A DNA stretch of 64,000 bases, taken from assembly GCA_030761205.1 (NCBI GenBank), contig JAULJL010000011.1, positions 14,808,501 to 14,872,500 on the forward strand. The letters are read 5' to 3'. This DNA is from Fremontodendron californicum. Lineage: Eukaryota; Streptophyta; Magnoliopsida; Malvales; Malvaceae. The notes below the pieces were generated by a model. That model did no database searches and was not told the DNA's origin. It saw nothing but the letters and a program-made list of their open reading frames with translations. Below, one piece after another: positions 22,694-35,030 of the stretch (the first letter of the stretch is position 1; every line of letters begins with the position of its first letter). Both the position numbers and the translations under genes were made by a program.

Positions 22694-23520
22694 GATTGGG
22701 AGATTTATAGCATTGAGGTGGAAAGACTTCGGTCTTATATGATGTAATAGGATTTCACTTTTTCAGTAGCCGGCTCTTATAGCCTTAGGATGCTAGGAAG
22801 AATAAAGTTCTTGTAAAAGACAGTTTTAACCATTGTTCAAATTTTGTAAAACATGGTTTATACCATTGTGAACGTTTATGGGAATGAATTGATTATGTTT
22901 CAAATTTAGAAGATGTTGATGATTAAGTTCCTCCGATTCTTATTTCCTCCGTGATATCTTCCCCTTTTGCATTTTGCATCCGATCAATTAGTGGTCATAC
23001 CATGCATTCATACATGTATCATGTTAGCATCAGATTGCATTTATGCATTCATAATCAGCATGATTTTTCTGTATATATCCATGCATTAATTTGCTTATTA
23101 CATATAGCATGATTAGCATTAGATTGCATTCATGACACACATGGTTAGCATGATTTTCTTTGTATATACCCTGTATCAATCATTCATTGTTTGCATGTAT
23201 CAGACACCGTGTTGCACTCATAGTGTATATGATCATTCATTGGGAAATATGCTAAAATGTACATAATCAGTCATTGCATATATTCATGTGTTGATTTGTT
23301 TATTCTTTGCTTGCAAGATGATTAGCATCGTGATTGCATTTATTACATATATGGTCAGCATGTTTCCATTGTACATGTCTATACATCATATTGTTTAGGC
23401 TTCACATACATCAAATTGAATTCATGGCTTATTCATCATGACATACATTTGGGGGAAATAAAACTGAAGTTGGCTTGGCTTTAAGAGTCTTTGAAGGAAT
23501 TTCCATTTCGAATCAAAGGT
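22694..23520 (+). other. Non-coding region after gag, element B
   Basis: No reading frame. From 22990 to 23410 there are degenerate repeats of CATGCATTCATA and TGATTGCATTCAT words, similar in style to the leader repeats at 21340-21640. Confidence 0.5.
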
Positions 23521-23529
23521 ATCAGAAGT

Positions 23530-23920
23530 ATTGAGCAAGACTTTGGTGGTGATAGCCGAAGCTTCTAGAGGAGATATCCAGAATTTTAAGCACAGCTGAG
23601 AACAAGACAGGTTAAGGCCCCGAGACCATCGTCGAGGTCATTTCTTTTCTTGCAAATCGAATTCGTTTCCTTAAGACGAGTCGAGCCCCGAGATCATCGT
23701 CGAGGTACTTTTTTTATTATGAACAAGTTTTCGGTGGTGATAGCTGAAGCCTCTGGTGGAGATATCCAGAGTTTTAAAATCCTTTGAAAAGGTAGAAAGT
23801 CTTCGATGGTGATAGCTGAAGCTTCTGGAGGTGATACCCAGAATTTTTATAGTGGGCAAGACTTTGGTGGTGATAGCCGAAGCTTCTGGAGGAGATATCC
23901 AGAATTTTAAACACAACTGA
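23530..23920 (+). repeat. Tandem repeats, 3' UTR of element B
   Basis: Four copies of the GGTGGTGATAGC(T/C)GAAGC unit (near 23542, 23732, 23802 and 23867) with CCCCGAGACCATCGTCGAGG spacers. Homologous to the much larger array of element A (2100-3760). Confidence 0.85.
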
Positions 23921-24271
23921 GAACAAGACAGGTTAAGGCCCCGAGACCATCGTCGAGGTCATTTCCTTTCTTGCAAATCGAATTCCTTTCCTTAAGACGG
24001 GTCGAGCCTTGCTTAGTCAGGGAATTCATTTTAAGGACAAAATCTTCAATTTATTGTTTTTAAAAAAAAAATGAAAAAAGACAAAAAGACAAAAAAAAAA
24101 AGAAAAAAGGAAAAATAGAAAAAATAGAAAAAATAGAAAATGAAAAAAATGAAAAATGATAGAATAATGAAAAAGAAAACCCCTTTCCCTTTCCTTCACA
24201 TGTGAGTTCACTGACCGTACAAAATTAGTGTTGGTTTATCTTTGTCTGATTCCTGATTCTCAGCAATGGCC

Positions 24272-24284
24272 AAAGAGGGGCAGC
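24272..24284 (+). other. Polypurine tract of element B
   Basis: AAAGAGGGGCAGC, identical to the tract of element A, directly before the LTR start TGTAGACACC. Confidence 0.88.
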
Positions 24285-27200
24285 TGTAGACACCTAATTT
24301 TCTCCGGACCACTAAACAGGTATGTTTTCTTCCTATATTGATGTTTCCAAGTGTAAAAAGGCTTTTTTCATCCTGCAGGTGATACTCCGAGACTTAGTTT
24401 AAGAGGGCGAGCATAAAAAGTCAAACTTGAAAAGAAGAAAAAGTCAACCCCGAGAAAAGTCAACCCCAAAAAAGTCAACCCTAGAAAGTCAACTACTGAA
24501 AAAGTCAACCCACTTTCAAAATCAAGATTTTAAGTTCAATTGAAAAATGGCGAAAGAATTTTGATAATCCGAGGTCTACATTGAAAGATATGGAGTTCGG
24601 AAGTTGGCATTTGGAGATTCAGTAGAAAGGAAACCCTAATCCGAGAAATTTGGGGAAAAGTGCTTAAACGATCAAATTGGTCGAAATTGAAGGTTCCAAA
24701 GGAAAGATAAGAACTGACTACGGGTAATGGAGAAGTCACTTGCAAGAAAAACCGAAAGAAAAGTCAATCCAGGAGAAAACCGAGAATTAGGGTTTTTAGT
24801 GGATTTCGGTGAAATCCGAAAGAATCACAGAAATGGCCCGACTTGGTAAGACCAAAACCCCCAATGGATGAAGAATGATTAAAAAGGATAGCCTACGGCT
24901 CAGATTGAAGAAAATCTGAAAATCGGACTTGTTTTGAGCAAAACCGGGTTTCGAAGGCAAAAGGGCAAAATTGGAAAATTTGGGAAAAATAGCAAATGGA
25001 CTCCGAAAATTCTGAAAATTTTTCAATCTCATTCTTAAATCATTTGAAAGAGATTGGCGAAATAAAATCTTGATTCGGAGTTCGTTTGCAAAATGGCCAA
25101 ATCCCGGGCCTCCTATGCAGTAATTCAAAAAGGAAAATCCCGGAAAAATAGCAAATGAGCTCCAAATCTTCTGAAATTTTTCAAATCTAATTTTTAAATT
25201 ATTTTAAAGAGATTGGCGAAATAAAATCTTGATTCGGAGTTCGTTTGCAAAATGGCCAAATCCTGGGCCTCCTATGTAATAATTGAAAAAGATAAATCCT
25301 GGAAAAATAGTAAATGGACTCCAAAAATTCTGAAATTTTGCAAATATCATTTTTAAATTATTTGGAAGATATTAGCGAAATAAAATCTTTATTCGGAGTC
25401 CGTTTGCAAAATGGCCAAATCCCGAGCCTCCTATGCAGTAATTCAAGCCGATAAATCCCGAAAAAATACCAAATGAGCTCCAAAAATTATGAAAACTTCC
25501 AGATCACATTTTTAAATTATTTGGAAGAGATTGGTGAAGAAAAATCTTGATTTGGAGCTCGTTTAAAAAATGGTAAAATGTAGGGGCATAAAAGGACATT
25601 TTTGGAAGAAAAAATCCAAATAAATAGCAAACGGACTCGGATAATTTTGAAAAATTCCAGAACTCAATATTTTATTATTTTTTAAGTATTAAAAAAAGAA
25701 AAATTGAATTTGGAGTCCGTTTGATATTTATTTGTATCTGGGGGGCAAAACGGTCATTTCACCCAAGCAACTAAAAGGGCTTAAGAGTTGTGCTGGAAAA
25801 GAGAAGTTTTGGCCTGCCTAAGCCCAAAGGAAGGAGGAAGCTTCTGATTTTTCAATCAAATGGCTAAAAATCAAGAGTTAGTTAGAGATTCTCTTTGATC
25901 AAGCCATGGTGATTAAGCCACATAGGCCAAGAGAGATGTCAACATTATTCTTTAATAGCTGTAATTTGAGAGAGCTAAGATGCTAATCTAAAGGTGGTAA
26001 TTTCATGATTTTTCACCTTGAATTATTAGCCATTTGATGGAAAATTGGTTACACAAAAAATGACAACATCCTAGGGGAGGAGAGAGGTAAAATTCTGCCA
26101 ACATTAAGGGGAGGTGAGAATTTCGAATTTTCAACTTCATTTTGGCTGATTTCTCTTAGTTTTTCTCTTCTTGGTTGAAAGCAAAAAAGAAAAGTTTAGA
26201 AAAGAAAGGAAAGTTTGAAGAGATAAAGCTTGAAATATAGCTTCTTGAGGTTGCTCTTGAGCACCAACTCTTGCACTTTCTTGATTTTCCATTCTTGTTT
26301 TTGCTATTTTGATTTCTATTTGGTGAGTTTCCATTTTAAATAAATGTTTTTTATTGTTCGTTTTAAGTTCTTCCTTCATCTCTTTCTTAAGTATATTTTT
26401 TACATTTTATTTTTACAATAAACTCACCATGGCCAAATGGCCTACATTATTTTTTTTAAGTTGCTGTTTTGGTTTATTTTACCATATTGTTTATGTTATT
26501 TTCTTTGATCTTGGTGTTTTAAATGTTATCTTACTTTATATTCTTGAGTTATATTTTAATTTGGTTGCTTTGTTTGTTGCCATTTACGTTTTAAATATCA
26601 TGTTTTTGTATTTTTTATTTTCTGTTTTCATGATGTTTAAATTTGAGCATGTTTTAGATTTAGTATATCAAGTGTTTGTGAAAATGCTTGTGTGGTCTTT
26701 GCATGACTTGAGTTTTATATCTTAGTTGAGCATGTTTTAGAGTTAGTATATTAAGTGTTTGAGAAAATGCTTGTGTGGTTTTTGCATGATTTAAGTGTTA
26801 TATTTTAGTTGAGCATGTTAGTATACCAAGTGTTTGTGAAAATGCCATGCTTGTTGGACCTTGAGGCCATTTGGCTACTCCATGTGTTTTGCATTGTGTG
26901 ATTGCATTTTTGTCATGTTAGTTGGTAGGTTTTTGCATTTGCACGACATTTGATTTAGTTTTGCATGATAGTATACCAAGTGTTTGTGAAAATGCCATTC
27001 TTGCTAGTTACATTATGCTATTCGGCCATCCTAGGAATTTTTGCATTTTATGTGCATTCTTGCCATGTTAGTTGATAGGTTAGCATTTGCATGATATTTG
27101 ATTGAGTTTTTGGTTTAAGCATGCTTTGTGTTTGTAAAAATGCCATGCATATTTTAGTTATTAAGTTAGGTTTATCTGCCATGCATGTCTATACATTTTA

Positions 27201-29521
27201 GGTCTAGGTTGCATTAAATGCCATGCATGTTCATTTAGGTCTAGGTCACTTTATGAATGCCATGCATTTTTTCATGACATTTAGGTTTAAATCCATGCAT
27301 TATGTTTGCTGTATTGTTCCATGCATTTCATGTTCATGCCACTTGAATAATGACTTGAGCCAATTAATGGTTCAAAGTCATGCTCTCTTGAGCACACTTG
27401 TGGAAAATTAAGTTTGTCAAATTGATTATTCTACCTTTGTGATTTTTTTACTTAGCCAATTTTTATCTAACTTTCAAAAAGTCCTAGCTACTGTTTGTAA
27501 GTCATTTTATGAGTTTCAAATATTTTTACTTTGATTTTTAAATGATTTTATCAAAGGCAAAAATGTGTTTTGGCAAAGCAGTTTTTTTTTCACCCAAAAC
27601 TCGTACATCTCCGATTTTTCTGGGAATTCATATTTGATCACAAAATTAAGTTGATTTTTTTTCGTGTAGTTTTACATGTCCTGAGTCTCTAGTATTTTTT
27701 TCAGATTTTTTTGAATTTTTAAAAATAGGATAAAAAATAGTAGCTTAAAACTGGACAGCGAAATCAAAATTGAATTTAAAGAAAAATCATTTTTATGTTT
27801 TGGTTAAGTTACTTAGAGTGGGCTGATTAGGAGGGTTAGCTACTGACTTAGGCTAGTTTCTAAGCCTTTTTGAACTCTAAAAATGGTTTTTCAAGTCTCG
27901 GGTTAAGGGTAGCCAAGTCCGCATTTTTAAACTTAGGAAGTTAGAGCCATTTAAAAAAGATTTAGCCCAATTTTTATTTTTAATTCAAGCTTTTCAAAAT
28001 TGTTTTCAAACAATCACAAAGTATTTTAGTTTTAGAATATTTAATTTGACATATTTTCCTAAGGTAGCCGGATATCTTTTTAGACATACGGATTTCCTTA
28101 ATAAAAGGAAAAAATACATTTCATGCATTGCATTTTTCATATTCATGCATTTTATATAATATGTGATTCTTGTTATAATAATTTCTATGATATTGTTATT
28201 ATTTTGATTTATATTTTTTGATGTTATATGGTTTATTATATGGTTTTGAATATTCCATGATATCCTATGCTTTTATTTAGTTATTTTTTTTTTGTCATAT
28301 TATTTAGCATATACTATGTTCACGCATTATTATTTTCATTTTTATTTTCATGCATATTATATGATAGCATTATTTCATATTCCCTCTCATTTAATTTATA
28401 TGCCATATCATTCATGTTTGCCATGTCATTTAAATTATTTCATTTCATATAGAATATGTTATCTTACTTAGGTTATTTTATTTCATTTAGAAAATATCAT
28501 GTTACTTAGGTTATTCCATTTCATATAGAATATGTTATGTTACTTAGGCTATTTTATTTCATCTAGAATATATCATATGACTTAGGATATTGCATCTCAT
28601 ATTGAATATACTATGTTACCGAGGTCATTTCATTTTATTTATAATATGTCATATAACGTAGGATATTTTATTTCATTTAGAATATGCTAAGGCATTTATT
28701 TCATTTCATTTAGAATATGCTAAGGCATTTACATTATATTATATCATTTAGGAAGCATTATATTATTTAGATTTTGCTATGTCATTTTATTTATGTCATG
28801 CATATACATATTCATATCTTTTAAAATGTTTTCAAAAGGATAATGATTTTTCAATAAAGATATTCCCGAGTTAAAATAATTCATGAGTTCTCTACCGGGT
28901 TTGCTGGAGGGAATATCATCAATTATCATTAATAAAGGAATATCTTTCTTTCAAAAAAAAAAAAAAAAGAATGATTCGGAAGTTTTTCAAAACTAATAAA
29001 AATTTCTATATTTTGCCACGTATGTTGGGGAATATAGGAAAATTTTGAATTTATAAATTCCAGATCATTTTATATAAAAAAAAAAGGAATTATTTTTCTT
29101 TAAATTGGGAATTAACTTGAAATACTAAATTTAAAACCAATTTTTACCGAGACTCGAGATAACACACGATTAATAAGGTACCGATTTATATGGGCGTTGT
29201 GGGGGTGCTAATCCTTCCCCACACGTAAACGACTCCTGAACCCGCTTCTTTGATTTCTCTGGTTTAAAACGCAGACTTGAAATTGGTTTTTATAATGTTT
29301 TAATTAATTTTTAAAATATTTTATAAAACCTATTTTAATAGGTGGCCGATCACACCTAGCTAAAAAAGATTGGTGGCGACTCCATGTCTTTTTTAAGGTC
29401 ATTTTCAAAACCTTCATTTTTCTAGAGGAATTAAGTCGACTTTTCCTCGGTTTTTTTTAATGTCACGCTTAACGAATAATAAAGTCTTGCAATGAGACTC
29501 GTTATTTTTTAGGTTGCGACA
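24285..29521 (+). repeat. 3' LTR of element B (5237 bp)
   Basis: A complete, uninterrupted LTR of the Tat-like family and the reference for reading the other copies. It contains imperfect repeats (24970-25730), one copy of the unit that is triplicated in LTR A, and the ~40-bp array (28440-28730). An LTR above 5 kb is unusually long and characteristic of Ogre-type elements. No genes are present; the 26354-26725 open frame is hydrophobic AT-rich sequence also found, broken, in the other LTRs. Confidence 0.9.
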
Positions 29522-31682
29522 CATTTCATGTTCATGCCACTTGAATAATGAGTTGAGCCAATTAACGGTTCAAAGTCATGCTCTCTTGAGCACACTTGTG
29601 GAAAATTAAAGTTTGTCAAATTGATTATTTTACCTTTGTGATTTTTTTTACTTAGCCAATTTTTATCTAACTTTCAAACAGTCCTAGCTATTGTTTGTGA
29701 GTCATTTTTTGAGTATTAAATATTTTTAATTTGATTTTTAAATGATTTTATCAAAGGCAAAAATGTATTTTGGCAAAACAGTTTTTTCACCCAGTACTCG
29801 TACTTTTCCGATTTTTCTGGGAGTTCATCTTTAACCAGAAAATTAAGCCGATTTTTTCCCGTGTATTTGTGCATGTCTTGAGTCTCCAGTACTTTTTTCA
29901 GAATTTTTTGAATTTTTAAAAATAGGATAAAAATCGTGGAGTCAGAATTGAATTTAAAGAAAAATCATTTTTCTGTTTTGGTTAAGTTACTTAGAGGGGG
30001 CTGATTAGGAAGGTTAGCTACTGAGTTAGGGTTGTTTCTAAGCCTTTTTAAACTCTAAAAATAATTTTTTAAGTCTCGGGTTAAGGGTAGTCAAGTCCGA
30101 ATTTTTAAACTTAGGAAATTAGAGCCATTTTAAAAAAATTAGCCCAATTTTTATTTTTAATTCAAGCTTTTCAAAGTTGTTTTCAAACAATCACAAAGTA
30201 TTTTGGTTGTAGAATATTTAATTTGACATATTTTCCTAAGGTAGCCGGATATCTTTTTAGATATATGGATTTCCTTAATTAAAGAAAAAATACATTTTCA
30301 TGCATTGCATTTTTCATATTCATGCATTTTATATAATATGTACTTTTGCTATGATAATTTCTATGATATTGTTATGATTTTGAGTTATCTTATATTGTTT
30401 ATTATATGTCTTGGAATATTTCATGATATCCTATGCTTTTTATTTAATTATTTTTTTGTTGGTATATTATTTAGCATATGCTATCTTCATGCATTATTAT
30501 TTTTATTTTTATTTCCATGCATATTATATGATAGTATTATTTTATATTCCATGTCATTTAGATTATATGCCATATCATCCATATTTTCCATGTCATTTAA
30601 ATTATGTCATTTCATATAGAATATATCATGTTACCTAGTTTATTTTATTTCATATAGAATATATTATGTCACCTAGGTCATTTCATTTCATTTGGAATAT
30701 ATCATATGACTTAGGATATTACATTTCATATAGAATATATTATGTCACCTAGGTAATTTCATTTAGAATATATCATATGACTTAGGATATTACATTTCAT
30801 TTAGAATATGTCATATAACTTAGGACATTTCATTTCATTTAGAATATGTCATATAACTTAGGACATTTCATTTCATTTAGAATATGCTAAGGCATTTAAA
30901 TTATATTATATCATTTAGGATGCATTATATTATTTAGATTTTGCTATGTCATTTTATTTATGTTATGCATATACATATTCATATCTTTTAAAATCTTTTC
31001 AAAAGGATAATGATTTTTTCAATAAAAATAAAAGATATTCCCGAGTTAAAATAATTCATGAGTTCTCTACTGGGTTTGCTGGAGGGAATATATCAATTAT
31101 TATCATTAACGGAATATCTTCTTTAAAAAGAGAATGATTCGGAAAGTTTTCCAAAACTAATAAAAATTTCTATATTCTGCTACGTTTGTTGGGGAATATA
31201 GAAAAATTTTGAATTTATGAATTTCGGGTCATTTTTATTTAAAAATGGAATTATTTTTCTTTAAATTGGGAATTAACTTGAAATATTAAATTTAAAACCG
31301 ACTTTACACCGAGATTTGAGATAACACACGATTAATAATACATTTTTATAAGGGCGTTGTGGGGGTGCTAATCCTTCCCCGCACGTAACCGAGTCCTGAA
31401 CTCGTTTCTTCGATTTCTCTGGTTTAAACGCACACTTGAAATTGGTTTTAAAAATGTTTTAATTAATTTTAAAATATTTTATAAAATCGGTTTTCATAGG
31501 TGGCCGATCACACCTAGCTAAAAAAGATTAGTGGCGACTCCATGTCTTTTTTTTTAAGGTCATTTTCAAAACCTTAATTTTTCTAGAGGAATCAAGTCGA
31601 CTTTCCTCGATTGTTTTTAAATGTCACGCTTAACGAATAATAAAGTCTTGCGATGAGACTCGTTATTTTTTAGGTTGCGACA
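29522..31682 (+). mobile_element. LTR tail of Tat-like element C
   Basis: It starts in mid-LTR (matching 27324 onward of LTR B) and runs to a normal LTR end GGTTGCGACA at 31682. The length (2161 bp) agrees with the 2198 bp expected for the rest of the LTR. It is more diverged from LTR B than the two B LTRs are from each other, consistent with an older element that B inserted into. The next base enters a copia LTR at its position 95, so C inserted into that copia; GAGGT (31683-31687) is the expected target duplication. The array at 30600-30900 is the ~40-bp repeat. Confidence 0.8.
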
Positions 31683-33235
31683 GAGGTATTTCTTTATCCA
31701 TGAGTTTTGTTATAATTGTTATAAATCACTTGTGAAGATAAAGCCCATGAGACACAATGGCATTGCAAAGGAATTGTAAGGTGTTACAATTATGAGGATC
31801 CTTATGCTTCAATGCCTTGTTTCTAAAACTGTTCCTGATCATCATATTGTCAAGACAGGGTATTGATAATGCTCAAAGACTGGTATATGGTAAGCCTTCA
31901 TGCACTTGATGCATGCAACTGATCTCATAGGTTGAAAATATAGAGATACTTAGGGATAACATATAGGTTCTTGTTAGATGAACAAGTTCACTGAACATGA
32001 CCCGCTATGAGAGTTCTATTTGGTATTTCACTCAAGTGTCTATGGTAAATACTCTCATGTTTCAATAGTGTAAGTAATCCTTTGACTTGTGATACCAGGT
32101 CATCTTGTATGTGAACTGTCATACTTAGATTTCATCACGAACGGGTCCCAATCACGAGGATGCTTATGGTAGGGTGTTATTTGGTATGACATGAAGCATA
32201 CGAAGATGAATGAGTGGTTCAGAGAGGATTCATCACCCCAAGTGATATGAAGGGACATATCTCACATGTATGTCTTATATTAACTTATGAAAGTCCTTGG
32301 CCAAGGCAATACTTAAGGAGTCAATATTAAAGCTGCAGATCTAAAATGGAATAGGATTAAGAGTAGACACTGAACCATGCTTTTTCCTATCCCGGGATAT
32401 TTGATGAAGGGATCAAATTACACAGACATATTGTACACGAAAGGCTAGTCGAAGCTTGATGACTCTCTTGACATTTGGGTGGTCATGATGCATTGCTAGA
32501 TGCCGCTCATGATCTATAAATATAAAAGGAAATTATTAATTGAATTAATTATATTTATTGCCAACATGTTAAGGGCCTAATAGGTCACACACAAAAAGGT
32601 TATTAATGAAATTAAAATGATATTGGGCTAGATTAAATAGTCATTAAGTGTTGTGGGCTTATTGTGAATATTTAATAATATGTATAAGGGCTTTAGTGAA
32701 ATTAGTCCAATAGTTGGCATACACTAAACCTACTTATTTATATGCTTATGTTGTTGCCGCCTCCCCCTCTAAGGATTAACCTGAACCAGCGCCTCTCACA
32801 GTAGAATAGCTAGAGAGAAGGGAGAATTCGGTTCTTTTTGTTTCTTTAGGCTAACTAAGGTAAAGGAGGAAGGTTTCTCACAACCTATACTACTAGCATC
32901 GTCTTGGCAAAACATAATCTCAACCTTGCGAGGTTTTCAGATCACCTGTGTGGATTACTGTTAAAGGTTGAACAATTGGACGACTTTGGTTTTCGACAAG
33001 CGAGCTTTGTGCAAGAACATCAAGAATCTGTCTTGAGGATTCGGCAATCTTCAAAATAGAGGTATGAGATTTTGATTGTTATATGTTCTTGACAACCTGG
33101 TCATTTTGAATTCATAGGCAGATCTTTGGAGGGATTTGATATTCTCTATGTTATATTTTATTCCGCTGCGTTGTATGTTTAACTTGTTGATTAAATTATA
33201 ATTATCTTTGTTTGAGCATGAGCCGAATCCCAACA
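31683..33235 (+). repeat. 5' LTR of copia element 1, start missing
   Basis: Aligns to the 3' LTR from 38450 onward and ends AATCCCAACA. It differs from the 3' copy by many substitutions and by indels: a ~22-bp insertion near 33120, and a segment missing near 32805 where the 3' copy has extra bases. It is older than the Athila-like insertion. Confidence 0.85.
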
Positions 33236-33236
33236 G

Positions 33237-33248
33237 TGGTATCAGAGC
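33237..33248 (+). other. Primer binding site, initiator tRNA-Met type
   Basis: TGGTATCAGAGC, one base after the LTR end; the standard primer site of plant Ty1/copia elements. Confidence 0.92.
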
Positions 33249-35030
33249 CTCGCTTCTGTTATTCCTATATGATCTATGCTTTGATTGTTACCTTTAACAA
33301 AATTGTTTTGTTCTTTGAGTTATTTTGATCCGATTGTCACTAACCGAAATTGTGAGAATTTGCACTTGTAGTGTTTCGGTGAAGTCAGCAGTTAATCATG
33401 GCGAATTCTTGTTGATTAATTGGTTTTAAATTTTTTTAAACTGATTAATGCAACTGGCGAAAGTTTGGCAGCAATTGAGAATTGTTTTGCCTGCTTTGCG
33501 CAAATTTGGTGATTTTAGTGAGAAAAACTTGTAGATTTTTCTTGGCTGATTTTTAATGCGTGGTTTAATGATTTTTAGGATTTAAAATTGCTTAGAATTG
33601 TTCTTGGCGAGCCTGAAAGATCATAAACTGATTTAGCATTGAAAAGTTGGAAGCCATGAAAAGCGGATAGATAGCCTGTAAAGAGAGAAGGGGCGGCGGC
33701 TAAATCTGATAGCCACAGCCTGCGCCTTTCGGCTAGGGTTTTTCGCTTCTATTAGATTCTCACAGCTTATAGATTTTAGCAATATTGAGTTACTAATGTT
33801 GTAATTTCCTAGCTGAGATACAACACAAAAAATTAGTAACCATGGTAATATTGTTAAATTAATTAAATCACCAAAATAAGAATTTACATAAATATTCAAT
33901 TAAATTGTTTAATTGGATGATAGTTTAATTAAAGAAAATAATCCTAATTGGATTATGATTTATTCTAATGAGATTAGAATAAATGTTTATTATTTTCTTT
34001 GAATTAAATTATGGATCAATATAATCATTGAATGGTAACTAGAGATTAAAGCATGATTTATATGTCCATAAATTGTTTGTGAATGTATGGGATGATTATG
34101 GACTTAGACCCAATATGATTGTGGATGGTTGAATTTATTTTTATGGTTTTTACTAAATTAAATAGGGACTGCGTGCCCTGCCTTATCTCTCATTTTCTGG
34201 AGTTGTAAAAATTCTTTCCTCACCTAATTCCCTTCAAATGTAACTTGAGGTTTCTTTATTACAAATGTAATTAGTTACATCAAAGTGTAAAATTAGGATT
34301 AGCTAGGAATAATTTTTTGTAACTTGAAGATGGAGATCAATGGCGCCATGAAGATAAGGAGATTACAAGCAAGCTTTGAAGACTATGTATGTAATCACCT
34401 AGGAATTTGACCAACTAATTTTCTTTGATGGCTCAAGTAAATTAGATTAGAAAAGTCCATAATCATCCAAGTAGAAAGCATGTTATAGATTTATTTTATG
34501 CAATATTATAAATGCTATGAATATTTGATATGATGAGCCTTATGAAGAACAAGGAAATCCCTCTTTATAATATTGAGTCACATGTTTCGCATGATAAAGT
34601 TGCCTTCCATCATCATAACAAGATAACCAGAGTTCTTCCAGTAGGAGGCTTATTGAGTCACTCATAGTCAAACTATTGTACGAATATGTTTGAGTTATGA
34701 AGTTGGGTCTTACTCAACTAATGCCATGTTGTCCGGATGTGTAAAACTTGATAGCATGGTGTTAGAGGCATAGTTAGGCGAAGTACATATGATGTGCTTA
34801 GACAAAAAGTTGTCACCTAACTGATCTGGGAGTTGCATAGAGATGCAATTGATAAGCTATGTTATCTACCCAACTAGGCTTGTTGTAATTTGTTGAGGCA
34901 CTCAAGGTCGCAACATGTTGAAAGGGATCTCAGCCCACTAGAAATACCTTTATGAGATTTTCGAATAATAGTGAGGGCTATTATCTCGAAAAATTAGTGG
35001 GAGAACCAATAAGAGATCTAATACCTCATA
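33249..35030 (+). other. Leader / lost gag region of copia element 1
   Basis: 1.8 kb without an open frame, where a gag gene would be expected. I see no gag motif or zinc knuckle. Either this is a long leader with gag deleted, or an unrecognised insertion replaced gag. Confidence 0.5.

Larger units (their letters stand above)
8765..29521 (+). mobile_element. Tat/Ogre-like gypsy element B (deleted, non-autonomous)
   Basis: The order is: right part of the 5' LTR (8765-12237, interrupted by the Athila-like insertion, ending at 20146), primer site (20150-20167), 4.1-kb internal region with a short gag-like gene (21743-22693), tandem repeats (23530-23920), polypurine tract and a complete 5237-bp 3' LTR (24285-29521). 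There is no protease, reverse transcriptase, RNase H or integrase. The first ~1.7 kb of the 5' LTR is absent because element A inserted at that point. The base after 29521 lies inside another LTR of the same family, so B itself landed in element C; CATTT (29522-29526) is the expected target duplication. B would need pol proteins in trans. Confidence 0.8.

Noticed and set aside
23671..23916. Minus-strand frame in element B repeats
   Set aside because: It is the reverse translation of the tandem repeat unit, with the same composition as the artefact frames in element A.
26354..26725. 123-residue hydrophobic plus-strand frame
   Set aside because: It lies in the Tat-like LTR, and the equivalent positions in the other LTR copies are closed by stops and indels.
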